Source: JAKQIM01 sp964633225
Lineage (GTDB): Bacteria > Chloroflexota > Anaerolineae > Anaerolineales > UBA4823
Reading direction: 5' to 3'
Assembly: GCA_964633225.1 (NCBI GenBank)
Contig: CAZWFQ010000108.1
Span: forward strand, 1 to 9,071
DNA: 9,071 nt
The notes under the pieces were generated by a model, which was not told the DNA's origin, did not search any database, and saw nothing but the letters and a program-made list of their open reading frames with translations. The position numbers were made by a program, and so were the translations under genes. Of this stretch, positions 1 to 6,037 are shown piece by piece (the first letter of the stretch is position 1; each line of letters opens with the position of its first letter).

Positions 1-1190
1 TCATATCGAAACCGCCACAGTCCAATCCCAAAGAACAAGCACGCGAAACCCACCAGCACCCCCAATATCGGCAGCACATCCAAAAGACCGCCGCCGCGCA
101 TGGTTAAGATTGTAAATCCCTGCATGGCCCAGGTAGTGGGCAAAACCATGACAGCCGTGCGGACTGCTTGTGGGAAAAGCTCCAGCGGCCACCAGCATCC
201 ACCCAATAAAGACATCACCATGCCCAACATAATACTGATATTACTGGCCTGCTTTTCGGTCTTAACAAAAGTGCCCAACATGGTTCCCAGTGCCACCGAG
301 GCCAAACTAAAAGTCAGCATCAAAACCGCCAACCCCATGGGCGACTGGCCATAATTTACCCCCATCACCAATGCACCAAAACCGATCAGAAGAACCATTT
401 GCACCATACCAGCCCCCAGTTGGCCAATAATCGTGCCCAACATATACGTGCTCTTTGTCACTGGCATAGTCATCAGCCTGGGCAAGGTTTTCTGCTGCCG
501 CTCAAAGGCAAACACTCCCGAGGCTGCCAACAGCGGAATAAACACCCAAGTGATCAATTGGCCCGAAGAAGCTTGTGCCCTTGAGTCATACAAAATTTCG
601 TCAACCACCTCTGGGTATTTGATCCCCACCCGCTGGGGAGCAGAAGCCAGAATTTCTTGCACAGCATCAAGACTGGTTTGAAAATATGCTTGTCTCTCCA
701 CATCTGAGGCAAAAGGCTGGCTGCGCTCGGCCTCCATAACGCTGATGCGCGCCGCTTCAACAGCCTGTGTCACCCTGCCCATCTCAGCGATCACCGCCCG
801 CTGCACAGCATCAGCGCTGGTGTTGTTCGGCAACTTCTTAAAATCTACTACCACAGGTTCGCCTGCTAATAGATTGTCTTCAAAACCATCCGGGATAGTT
901 AACCAGGCCGGAATGTCTTGTTCGGCAAACTTTTCTTCAGCCTGTTCAATTGTAAGCGTCTGCACGGTCACATCATCAATTTGTTGCAAGTTTGCCATCA
1001 ACTCTGCTGATAGGGAGCTTTGATCTTGATCCACGACCAGCAGCGGCGTGCCAGAATTGCCACTATCGATTCCCATACCACTTAAAAGAACGGTGAATAT
1101 TAACGGCAAAACCAAAAAAAACAACAGCTCAGTGCGATCCGAAAAGCGCACCAGGGTATCTTTCCATGCAATCGCTAAGGTCTTCATCAT
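1..1190 (-). CDS. ABC-2 type transporter permease, C-terminus cut by the window edge
   Basis: This is a membrane subunit of an ABC-2 exporter. The frame is open for 396 codons and has no stop inside the window; it ends ...LWRFRY plus a partial GA. codon. The lack of a stop at a point where such proteins normally end suggests only a few residues are missing. Layout: a short cytoplasmic start (MMKTLAIAWKDTLVRFSDR), a first membrane helix at about 22-40, a large extracytoplasmic domain at about 45-205, then five hydrophobic segments from about 212 to the end. A FERQQKTLPRL element at 229-239 matches the cytoplasmic ERQ-G-TL-RL motif of the family. A second ATG at 1187 lies 3 bases after an AGAGGA ribosome site, which touches the first ATG, so either Met may be used. 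The gene begins 5 bases after the stop of the preceding permease. It probably forms a heterodimer with that permease, driven by the ATPase at 2319-3266. The substrate is unknown. Confidence 0.9.
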   Translation of the reverse strand, partial: MMKTLAIAWKDTLVRFSDRTELLFFLVLPLIFTVLLSGMGIDSGNSGTPLLVVDQDQSSLSAELMANLQQIDDVTVQTLTIEQAEEKFAEQDIPAWLTIPDGFEDNLLAGEPVVVDFKKLPNNTSADAVQRAVIAEMGRVTQAVEAARISVMEAERSQPFASDVERQAYFQTSLDAVQEILASAPQRVGIKYPEVVDEILYDSRAQASSGQLITWVFIPLLAASGVFAFERQQKTLPRLMTMPVTKSTYMLGTIIGQLGAGMVQMVLLIGFGALVMGVNYGQSPMGLAVLMLTFSLASVALGTMLGTFVKTEKQASNISIMLGMVMSLLGGCWWPLELFPQAVRTAVMVLPTTWAMQGFTILTMRGGGLLDVLPILGVLVGFACLFFGIGLWRFRY

Positions 1191-1195
1191 TCCTC

Positions 1196-2317
1196 TTATT
1201 TTGTGAAACCAGATGCCCAGCGCCGGCCAGCAAGCACAATCGATAGGCCAAACAACAATACTGCCATACCTAAAAGCCACAAGATGGGCTCGGCCAGGTC
1301 GGCCAATGTGCCTCCACTTGCCAGGATCGTAAAACCGTCGATCGTCCAGGCATTGGGCGTCAAATTACCAACCAGGCGCACAACCGGTGCAACGTTTTGC
1401 AGAGGGACAAAAGATCCGCCCACCATGCCAAACAATAACATCATCGCCGTACCCAGGCTAGAAACCTGCCAGGGTGTCTTGGCCACCGAAGCCAGCAAGA
1501 TGCCCCACCCAGTTGATGCTGCTACAGTTGCCACCAACAAAACACCCACAGCCAATGGGCTGCCCCAATCAAGCCGGAAAAGGAGCGCCGATGCCAGCAC
1601 CAAAACCACCATCTGTGCCAGGCCTGTTACAAAGATGCCCAGAACTTTTCCGCCTAGCACTTCAAAAACTGTAGTAGGAGTGGCCAGCAAACGCGCCAGG
1701 GTGCCGCTCTGGCGCTCTGCCAGGATGCTGCGTCCACCCTGCGTGGCAGTATACATCAAGAATACCACCGCCATGCCAGGCGCCAGGTAAGANNNNNNNN
1801 NNNNNNNNNNNNNNNNNNNNNNNNNNNNNNNNNNNNNNNNNNNNNNNNNNNNNNNNNNNNNNNNNNNNNNNNNNNNNNNNNNNNNNNNNNNNGGGCGAGA
1901 AGGGTTGGCATAGATTTCAATTTGCAGCCCCTCGCCTGTTGTCCCTTCTGCACCCGTAGGCAAAATGCTATCCGAGAAACCCGCCGGAATGATCACCACC
2001 GCCGCCATCTGATCGTCATCAACTGCCTGCCGCGCTTCGGCCACATCAAGATCAAATGTCGGCTCAAACAGTACAGCCAGATCATCTGACTTGAATGCCT
2101 CGACAATAAAATTGCTCAACAAACCAACATTGTCCAGGTTTACAATGCTAACGGGGATATCTTGCAAACCTGCACTGCCACCCGATGAGAAACTGCCAGT
2201 AACCAGGCCCATGCCTAAAGTCAATAAAAAAGGCGCCAACAGCATAAAAAGCAATGCTGCCCGGTCATGCAGCGTGATGATCAAATCCTTCCAGCAAATA
2301 TTGAAAACTTTTTTCAT
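1196..2317 (-). CDS. ABC-2 type transporter permease, interrupted by an assembly gap
   Basis: This is the second membrane subunit of the left exporter. It starts MKKVFNICWKDLIITLHDR, with a first membrane helix at about 20-41. An extracytoplasmic domain follows, containing IPVSIVNLD at 54-62 and ending at IYANPSR just before the gap. After the gap come YLAPGMAVVFLMYT, an ILAERQSGTLARLL motif and four more hydrophobic segments. This matches the COG0842-type ABC-2 permeases paired with DrrA-like ATPases. I chose the ATG at 2317, one base after the stop of the ATPase, over an in-frame ATG 30 codons upstream. The upstream choice would overlap the ATPase by about 90 bases and add a non-family N-terminus. 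No strong ribosome site is visible, so translation is probably coupled to the ATPase. With 100 Ns counted the product is 373 residues; the real one is probably about 45 longer. The frame before and after the gap agrees. Confidence 0.9.
   Translation of the reverse strand: MKKVFNICWKDLIITLHDRAALLFMLLAPFLLTLGMGLVTGSFSSGGSAGLQDIPVSIVNLDNVGLLSNFIVEAFKSDDLAVLFEPTFDLDVAEARQAVDDDQMAAVVIIPAGFSDSILPTGAEGTTGEGLQIEIYANPSRXXXXXXXXXXXXXXXXXXXXXXXXXXXXXXXXXXSYLAPGMAVVFLMYTATQGGRSILAERQSGTLARLLATPTTVFEVLGGKVLGIFVTGLAQMVVLVLASALLFRLDWGSPLAVGVLLVATVAASTGWGILLASVAKTPWQVSSLGTAMMLLFGMVGGSFVPLQNVAPVVRLVGNLTPNAWTIDGFTILASGGTLADLAEPILWLLGMAVLLFGLSIVLAGRRWASGFTK
1793..1892. other. Assembly gap of exactly 100 N
   Basis: There are exactly 100 undetermined bases, the conventional placeholder for a scaffold gap of unknown size. 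It falls inside the extracytoplasmic domain of the permease at 1196-2317. The number of missing bases should not be taken literally. If the gene is intact, the true gap length must leave remainder 1 on division by 3. Confidence 0.98.
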
Positions 2318-2318
2318 G

Positions 2319-3266
2319 TTAGTCCCGCAATGCCCGGCCCGTAAGATGAAGGAAGACCGATTCCAGGTTGGGCTGTTCAATGTCAATCGATTGCAGCCGC
2401 AGGCCAACAGCTTGCGCTTTGGACACTACCCCAGGCAATGCTTCTTCAGCCTGGGCCACCGTCAGAACAACCGCGCCCTCGATGGCTGTAGAAGCTAATA
2501 CTTCATCCAACTCGCTGAAAATAGGCGCCACTTGCTCCACCAGCACATCGGTTGCAAAGTGTAAACGCAAAGTTTCTTGCTCTCCCACCAGTTGAGTTAG
2601 TTCTGCCTGGGTTCCCAATGCGATCAGTTGTCCATGGTCGATGATACCTACCCGATCGGACAATTCAGCAGCTTCTTCCATATAATGCGTGGTGTAGAGC
2701 ACAGTCATGCCCTGGGCGTGAAGTGCCTTTACCATATCCAATATACTGCGGCGACTCTGAGGATCGATACCGACCGTTGGCTCATCCATAAAAACCAGTT
2801 GGGGACGGTGCAGCAAGCCAACTGCAATATTTAAACGGCGTTTCATGCCGCCCGAATACGTCTCCACCCGCGAGTTGGCCCGATCGGTTAAGCCCACCTG
2901 TTCCAACACCTCTGCAATACGCGTGTTTAATCCTGCACCGCTCATCCCGTACATGCGGCCCCAAAACAACAGGTTCTGATTAGCAGTCAATGTTTCGTAC
3001 AGCGCCAAGTCTTGTGGAACCACACCAATCATATGTTTTACGGCCATCGGATCTCGTCTCACCGAATGCCCCCCCACCTGGGCATCGCCGCCGCTGGGCT
3101 CCAGCAAACAACTTAACATTGAAATGGTGGTCGTCTTGCCAGCGCCATTCGGCCCCAAGAGGCTAAAGATCTCGCCACGCCGGATCTCAAAAGAAATTCC
3201 CTTGACTGCTTCCAAAGAACCATAAGCCTTTTTTAGATCTGCTGCGATAAGTATTGATTCCGTCAT
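2319..3266 (-). CDS. ABC transporter ATP-binding protein (DrrA/CcmA-like, ABC-2 exporter)
   Basis: This 315-residue cytoplasmic ATPase is expected to power the two permeases encoded directly downstream. The nucleotide-binding domain fills about residues 5-225. It has Walker A GPNGAGKTT (38-46), Q-loop glutamine 85 in VVPQD, signature YSGGM (137-141), Walker B LVFMDEP (157-163) with glutamate 162, and switch histidine 194 in TTHY. A C-terminal extension of about 90 residues with NLESVFLHLTG (300-310) is typical of ATPases of the DrrA/NatA/LnrL group. All catalytic motifs are intact. The ATG overlaps the stop of the kinase gene by four bases (ATGA), which indicates translational coupling. A GGAAAGG ribosome site lies 8 bases upstream of the start. 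The permease starts one base after this stop. One ATPase followed by two unlike permeases resembles linearmycin-type (LnrLMN) and YbhFSR exporters. The cargo cannot be inferred. Confidence 0.95.
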   Translation of the reverse strand: MTESILIAADLKKAYGSLEAVKGISFEIRRGEIFSLLGPNGAGKTTTISMLSCLLEPSGGDAQVGGHSVRRDPMAVKHMIGVVPQDLALYETLTANQNLLFWGRMYGMSGAGLNTRIAEVLEQVGLTDRANSRVETYSGGMKRRLNIAVGLLHRPQLVFMDEPTVGIDPQSRRSILDMVKALHAQGMTVLYTTHYMEEAAELSDRVGIIDHGQLIALGTQAELTQLVGEQETLRLHFATDVLVEQVAPIFSELDEVLASTAIEGAVVLTVAQAEEALPGVVSKAQAVGLRLQSIDIEQPNLESVFLHLTGRALRD

Positions 3267-4159
3267 CCCATTAACCTTTCCAAACTAATCTCGTCTAAAA
3301 AGCCATCCGCCGCGCCGGTCTCACCAATCTTGTATGAAGCAAAAACAATCGCCCGCTGTAGCGAGTAATACGCATTGTGCGTCTTGGCATAATAGTGTAC
3401 AAAACAAGAAAACAAAGCATCGCCGGCACCAATCGTATTTACCACAGGCCGCATAACAACTGCCGGCAGCCGCTCAAGAATATGATCTTGCCGCGTAGCA
3501 AGGAGCGCGCCCTTAGCACCCAGACCGACGACAACAATCTCAGCACCATAACGATCCAACACTCGCTGCGCAAATTCTTCAGGAGCAAGCGGTAAGTTCT
3601 CATCACTCATGAACAAGACGTCGGCCGCAGCCATAAAATCCCGGTTGTAATCGTCATCCAGGCTAGAGATCGTATGCACATCGGTAGCAATCAGCTTCCC
3701 GGCCTGGCGTGCCTGCGCCAAAAAAGGCCTGGAAAAGTTAATATTGCACAATACTGCCAAGGAGCTTTGTTGTAAAGCCTGTCCAAATTGTTGGTTGGGG
3801 TAAGCTTGTTCTTGGATATCTTTCAGGTCAACGTTGATCTGCCGCCGCCCACTGCCATCATATAAAATAATCGACTGGGCCGTATTGGATAACTGCTCCA
3901 GCACCCCATCCCCGCTAATTTTTGCCGCGCCCAATGCTTCCTTTACCATCACTCGTGCCGCGTCCTGCCCTACCAATGAGAGCAACCTGACCTGATCGCC
4001 CAGCGCAACCAAAGCCTTGGCCACATTAAAGCCCACACCCGAAACAGTGCTGTGGACTCCATAAAATGGATATCGCACGGGTAAATATTCGACCGGGAAG
4101 CGTTCGACTTTCAGGGTCGTCTCAATATTGATCAGACCCGACACCAGCACACTACTCAT
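3263..4159 (-). CDS. PfkB-family carbohydrate kinase, substrate unknown
   Basis: This 298-residue kinase of the ribokinase/PfkB fold would transfer phosphate from ATP to a sugar, nucleoside or similar alcohol. Near the N-terminus, TVSGVGFNVAKALVALG (38-54) is the substrate-side glycine/asparagine motif of the family. The C-terminal signature NTIGAGDALF (241-250) holds the anion hole and the catalytic base Asp247. The leading Asp of the classic DTxGAGD is Asn here, as in FruK/LacC-like members, so this is not evidence of inactivity. IVVVGLGAKGALL (208-220) is the nucleotide-side strand and turn. Length is normal. The start lies 6 bases after the methyltransferase stop, with an ATAGG ribosome site 5 bases upstream, and the stop overlaps the exporter ATPase start by 4 bases. 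The sequence does not discriminate between fructose-, ribose-, nucleoside- or aminosugar-type substrates. The operon context suggests its product or substrate relates to the exported compound, which is inference. Confidence 0.93.
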   Translation of the reverse strand: MSSVLVSGLINIETTLKVERFPVEYLPVRYPFYGVHSTVSGVGFNVAKALVALGDQVRLLSLVGQDAARVMVKEALGAAKISGDGVLEQLSNTAQSIILYDGSGRRQINVDLKDIQEQAYPNQQFGQALQQSSLAVLCNINFSRPFLAQARQAGKLIATDVHTISSLDDDYNRDFMAAADVLFMSDENLPLAPEEFAQRVLDRYGAEIVVVGLGAKGALLATRQDHILERLPAVVMRPVVNTIGAGDALFSCFVHYYAKTHNAYYSLQRAIVFASYKIGETGAADGFLDEISLERLMG

Positions 4160-4165
4160 GTAGGC

Positions 4166-4750
4166 CTATCCCACGCGCGAGGCCATGATCACGGCCTCGC
4201 TGGGTGAAACCAGCAGTTCTGTTGCCAGCAGGCGCGGATCATTCAACCAATAATCGCGCACCGGGTCGGGCGCATCGCTTTGCATCTCGACGGGTAAATC
4301 TTCTTGTGGCTGCAGGCCGCCCAATGCAATCACACCACCCGGACGAATGGCCTGGAATAGCAGTTCATAAGACTCTGGAGGAATGCATTGTACACGCGTG
4401 CACAGCAAGCCAAAAGGACGGTAGCGCAGCAGGCTTTGCCAGTCGCCTTGCAAAACACGCACATTGGGATAACTTTCAAATAAAGCCCGCGCCACAGCCG
4501 CCAAAGCAGGATCTGCCTCTACTGCGAAGAAAGATGTGCCTGGCGCTAATGCACTGATCATCCAAGCCGCCTCACAACCGCAGCCAGCGCCAATCTCGCC
4601 GATCACCCCGCTTTGATATTGGCTGACCAGGAACTGCATCAACCGCCCCACTTGATTGGAACACGAAATTTTGTATCCCATCTGCGACGCAAGGTTATCA
4701 GCGCGCCGAACCAGGGGAGGAATATAGGTTGTTGAACGATAAATAGCCAT
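4166..4750 (-). CDS. Class I SAM-dependent methyltransferase-like protein, atypical active site
   Basis: This 194-residue protein has a Rossmann-type methyltransferase fold, closest by eye to the COG4122 O-methyltransferase-like group. It starts MAIYRSTTYIPPLVRRAD. Motif I, VIGEIGAGCGCEAAW (49-63), is the glycine-rich SAM loop. AVEAD (76-80) supplies the acidic residue that normally binds the SAM ribose, and LQGDW (100-104) is the adenine-side motif. The later motifs are odd: the usual FDLLFVDGG strand reads FGLLCTRV (113-120) and the usual LDDL after PGG reads LGGL (143-146), so several aspartates I expect are absent. The PDPVRDYWLN segment (161-170) and the ATELLVSPSEAVI tail fit the group. 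I chose ATG 4750, one base after the preceding stop and 5 bases after an AAAAGG ribosome site. A longer in-frame start inside the hydrolase gene is unlikely. SAM binding looks plausible, catalysis is uncertain. Confidence 0.85.
   Translation of the reverse strand: MAIYRSTTYIPPLVRRADNLASQMGYKISCSNQVGRLMQFLVSQYQSGVIGEIGAGCGCEAAWMISALAPGTSFFAVEADPALAAVARALFESYPNVRVLQGDWQSLLRYRPFGLLCTRVQCIPPESYELLFQAIRPGGVIALGGLQPQEDLPVEMQSDAPDPVRDYWLNDPRLLATELLVSPSEAVIMASRVG
4177..4200 (-). other. Perfect 8-bp inverted repeat at the 3' end of the methyltransferase gene
   Basis: GCGAGGCC at 4177-4184 and GGCCTCGC at 4193-4200 are perfect inverted copies with an 8-base loop. In the minus-strand mRNA they would form a GC-rich hairpin. 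It would end 8 bases before the methyltransferase stop codon and 17 bases upstream of the kinase start codon. No U-run follows, so it is not a classical terminator. It could affect mRNA stability or kinase translation, or be a by-product of the coded residues SEAVIMAS. Confidence 0.5.
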
Positions 4751-4751
4751 G

Positions 4752-5912
4752 TTAACCTTTTCCGTCTGACTGCAGTAATGACAGGATTTTTTCGGGCTCA
4801 AGCGGCAGATCTCGCCCCTGGTACAACAAAGGTCGATCAGGAAGCTGGCGGGTATCACAATAAATGCCTAAACCATTCCCATCAGGATCTTTAAAATACA
4901 TTACCCAGCAAACCAGATGATCAATTGTGGTGACCTTCACGCCGTTTGAAGTTAAGGTTTGGTAGGCACGCGCAAAAGATGCCAGGTCTGAGACCTCAAA
5001 ACGCACTCTCCGGATGCCAATTGCTTGATGATCCGGCATATTTGCGTCAGCCCCAATATTTTGCAGCAATATTCGATGATGCGCATCGTCGTTCGACAAG
5101 AACGCGTATAGCTTACCGGTACGCTCTACAACTTTCATTCCAAGAAAACGCATATAGAAAGCAACCGACCGGTCCAGGTTACGAACCCTCAAATGCACAC
5201 TACCCAACTGCACCGTGTAGCCCAACTCACCCATGGGGCCCACAACCCCGGCATCATCCAGGCATTCCCGCAGCCAATTGAAGGCATCCGAAAGGCATTC
5301 TTGTGTCAGGTAATGGCCCATACCATATTCACGGTAGGTCAGTGCAACCGGCAGAGTTGAAAGCTCAGCGCTGGTTGACCGCCCTTGGGCAATGGTAAAT
5401 GTGTCATCACTCTTGCCGTGCAGCACCATCACCGGAAAACCCTTGAACTGCTCAGAAGGCGCCTGAGAAGATTGGACCTCTGGAGGAATTTGACCACTGA
5501 TGACAACTACACCGGCTAAGATTTCAGGATTGGTAAGCATCACACCCAGGCTAATAACAGCCCCCTGGCCAAAACCCATCAGGTACACCCGCCTCGGATC
5601 CGCATTCAATGCCTTCGCTGCTTCAACAACAAACTTGATCATTGTCTGCCGCCCAAATTCAAACTGAGCGGTATTGTTCAAAGACACCCCCCCCATTCTC
5701 TCGGCCATAAACCAGACATAACGCCCGGTTGACTGCAAAAATGGCGCCTGAACGCTCACCACCAGAAAACGTTCGTCAATTTGTGAAGTAAACCGAAAAA
5801 GGTCACTCTCATTGCCGCCCGAACCATGCAGCAAGACCAGCATCGGAGGTCGAGACAGTCCTTGCTTTGCAGGTCGGGCAATGTAGGGTAAGGATAGGGT
5901 AGGAAGCGGCAT
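4752..5912 (-). CDS. Alpha/beta-hydrolase (carboxylesterase-like) fused to a VOC/glyoxalase-like domain; key catalytic residues missing
   Basis: This 386-residue two-domain protein has no signal peptide and is probably cytoplasmic. Residues 1-220 are an alpha/beta-hydrolase of the phospholipase/carboxylesterase type. LVLLHGSGGNESDLF (25-39) is the oxyanion-loop region. VYLMGFGQGAVISLG (109-123) is the nucleophile elbow, LHGKSDD (164-170) supplies the acid Asp169, and YGMGH (196-200) supplies His200. The elbow should read G-x-S-x-G but has Gly115 (codon GGC) in place of serine, so the domain as read cannot act as a serine esterase. Residues 235-355 form a VOC domain resembling CatE/YfiE-type dioxygenases: SVHLRVRNLDRSVAFY (238-253) and DPDGNGLGIYCD (342-353). 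Only His240 of the three expected metal ligands is present; Arg302 and Gly349 replace the usual His and Glu. The frame is intact. The ATG at 5912 follows a 125-base spacer with a possible promoter and heads a tightly packed six-gene run. It is possibly a binding or regulatory protein. Confidence 0.88.
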   Translation of the reverse strand: MPLPTLSLPYIARPAKQGLSRPPMLVLLHGSGGNESDLFRFTSQIDERFLVVSVQAPFLQSTGRYVWFMAERMGGVSLNNTAQFEFGRQTMIKFVVEAAKALNADPRRVYLMGFGQGAVISLGVMLTNPEILAGVVVISGQIPPEVQSSQAPSEQFKGFPVMVLHGKSDDTFTIAQGRSTSAELSTLPVALTYREYGMGHYLTQECLSDAFNWLRECLDDAGVVGPMGELGYTVQLGSVHLRVRNLDRSVAFYMRFLGMKVVERTGKLYAFLSNDDAHHRILLQNIGADANMPDHQAIGIRRVRFEVSDLASFARAYQTLTSNGVKVTTIDHLVCWVMYFKDPDGNGLGIYCDTRQLPDRPLLYQGRDLPLEPEKILSLLQSDGKG

Positions 5913-5962
5913 GATCGTAACTCACTCACCTGTGGCAGCGGCTGACGAAGACAACACCATGT

Positions 5963-5991
5963 ATTATCTCATAACTTTACAACACTTTCAC
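5963..5991 (-). promoter_or_regulatory. Possible sigma-70-type promoter for the six-gene run
   Basis: Read on the minus strand, GTGAAA (5986-5991, 4 of 6 matches to TTGACA) is followed after exactly 17 bases by GATAAT (5963-5968, 5 of 6 matches to TATAAT). Transcription would start about 40 bases upstream of the hydrolase-VOC start codon. This is the only sizeable spacer (5913-6037) upstream of the six packed genes. No terminator hairpin with a U-run is visible after the preceding ATPase gene, so read-through from the right-hand operon is also possible. Confidence 0.4.
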
Positions 5992-6037
5992 CCAATCCGC
6001 AACCTAAAATTGCTCATGATCCTGTCATCTGCAAAGA

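Noticed and set aside
241..250. Asn in place of Asp at the start of the PfkB signature (protein positions 241-250)
   Set aside because: This variant is known in FruK/LacC-like kinases and the catalytic Asp247 is present, so the kinase is not called degenerate.
1203..1790. Long plus-strand open frame opposite the gapped permease
   Set aside because: It is antisense to a clear ABC-2 permease, is rich in Pro, Thr and Arg without family motifs, and has no ribosome site. It is a shadow frame.
2318..2407. 30-residue N-terminal extension of the gapped permease
   Set aside because: It would overlap the ATPase gene by about 90 bases and does not look like a permease start; MKKVFNICWKD does.
4751..4858. 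36-residue N-terminal extension of the methyltransferase
   Set aside because: It lies inside the hydrolase-VOC gene, and a better ribosome site precedes ATG 4750.
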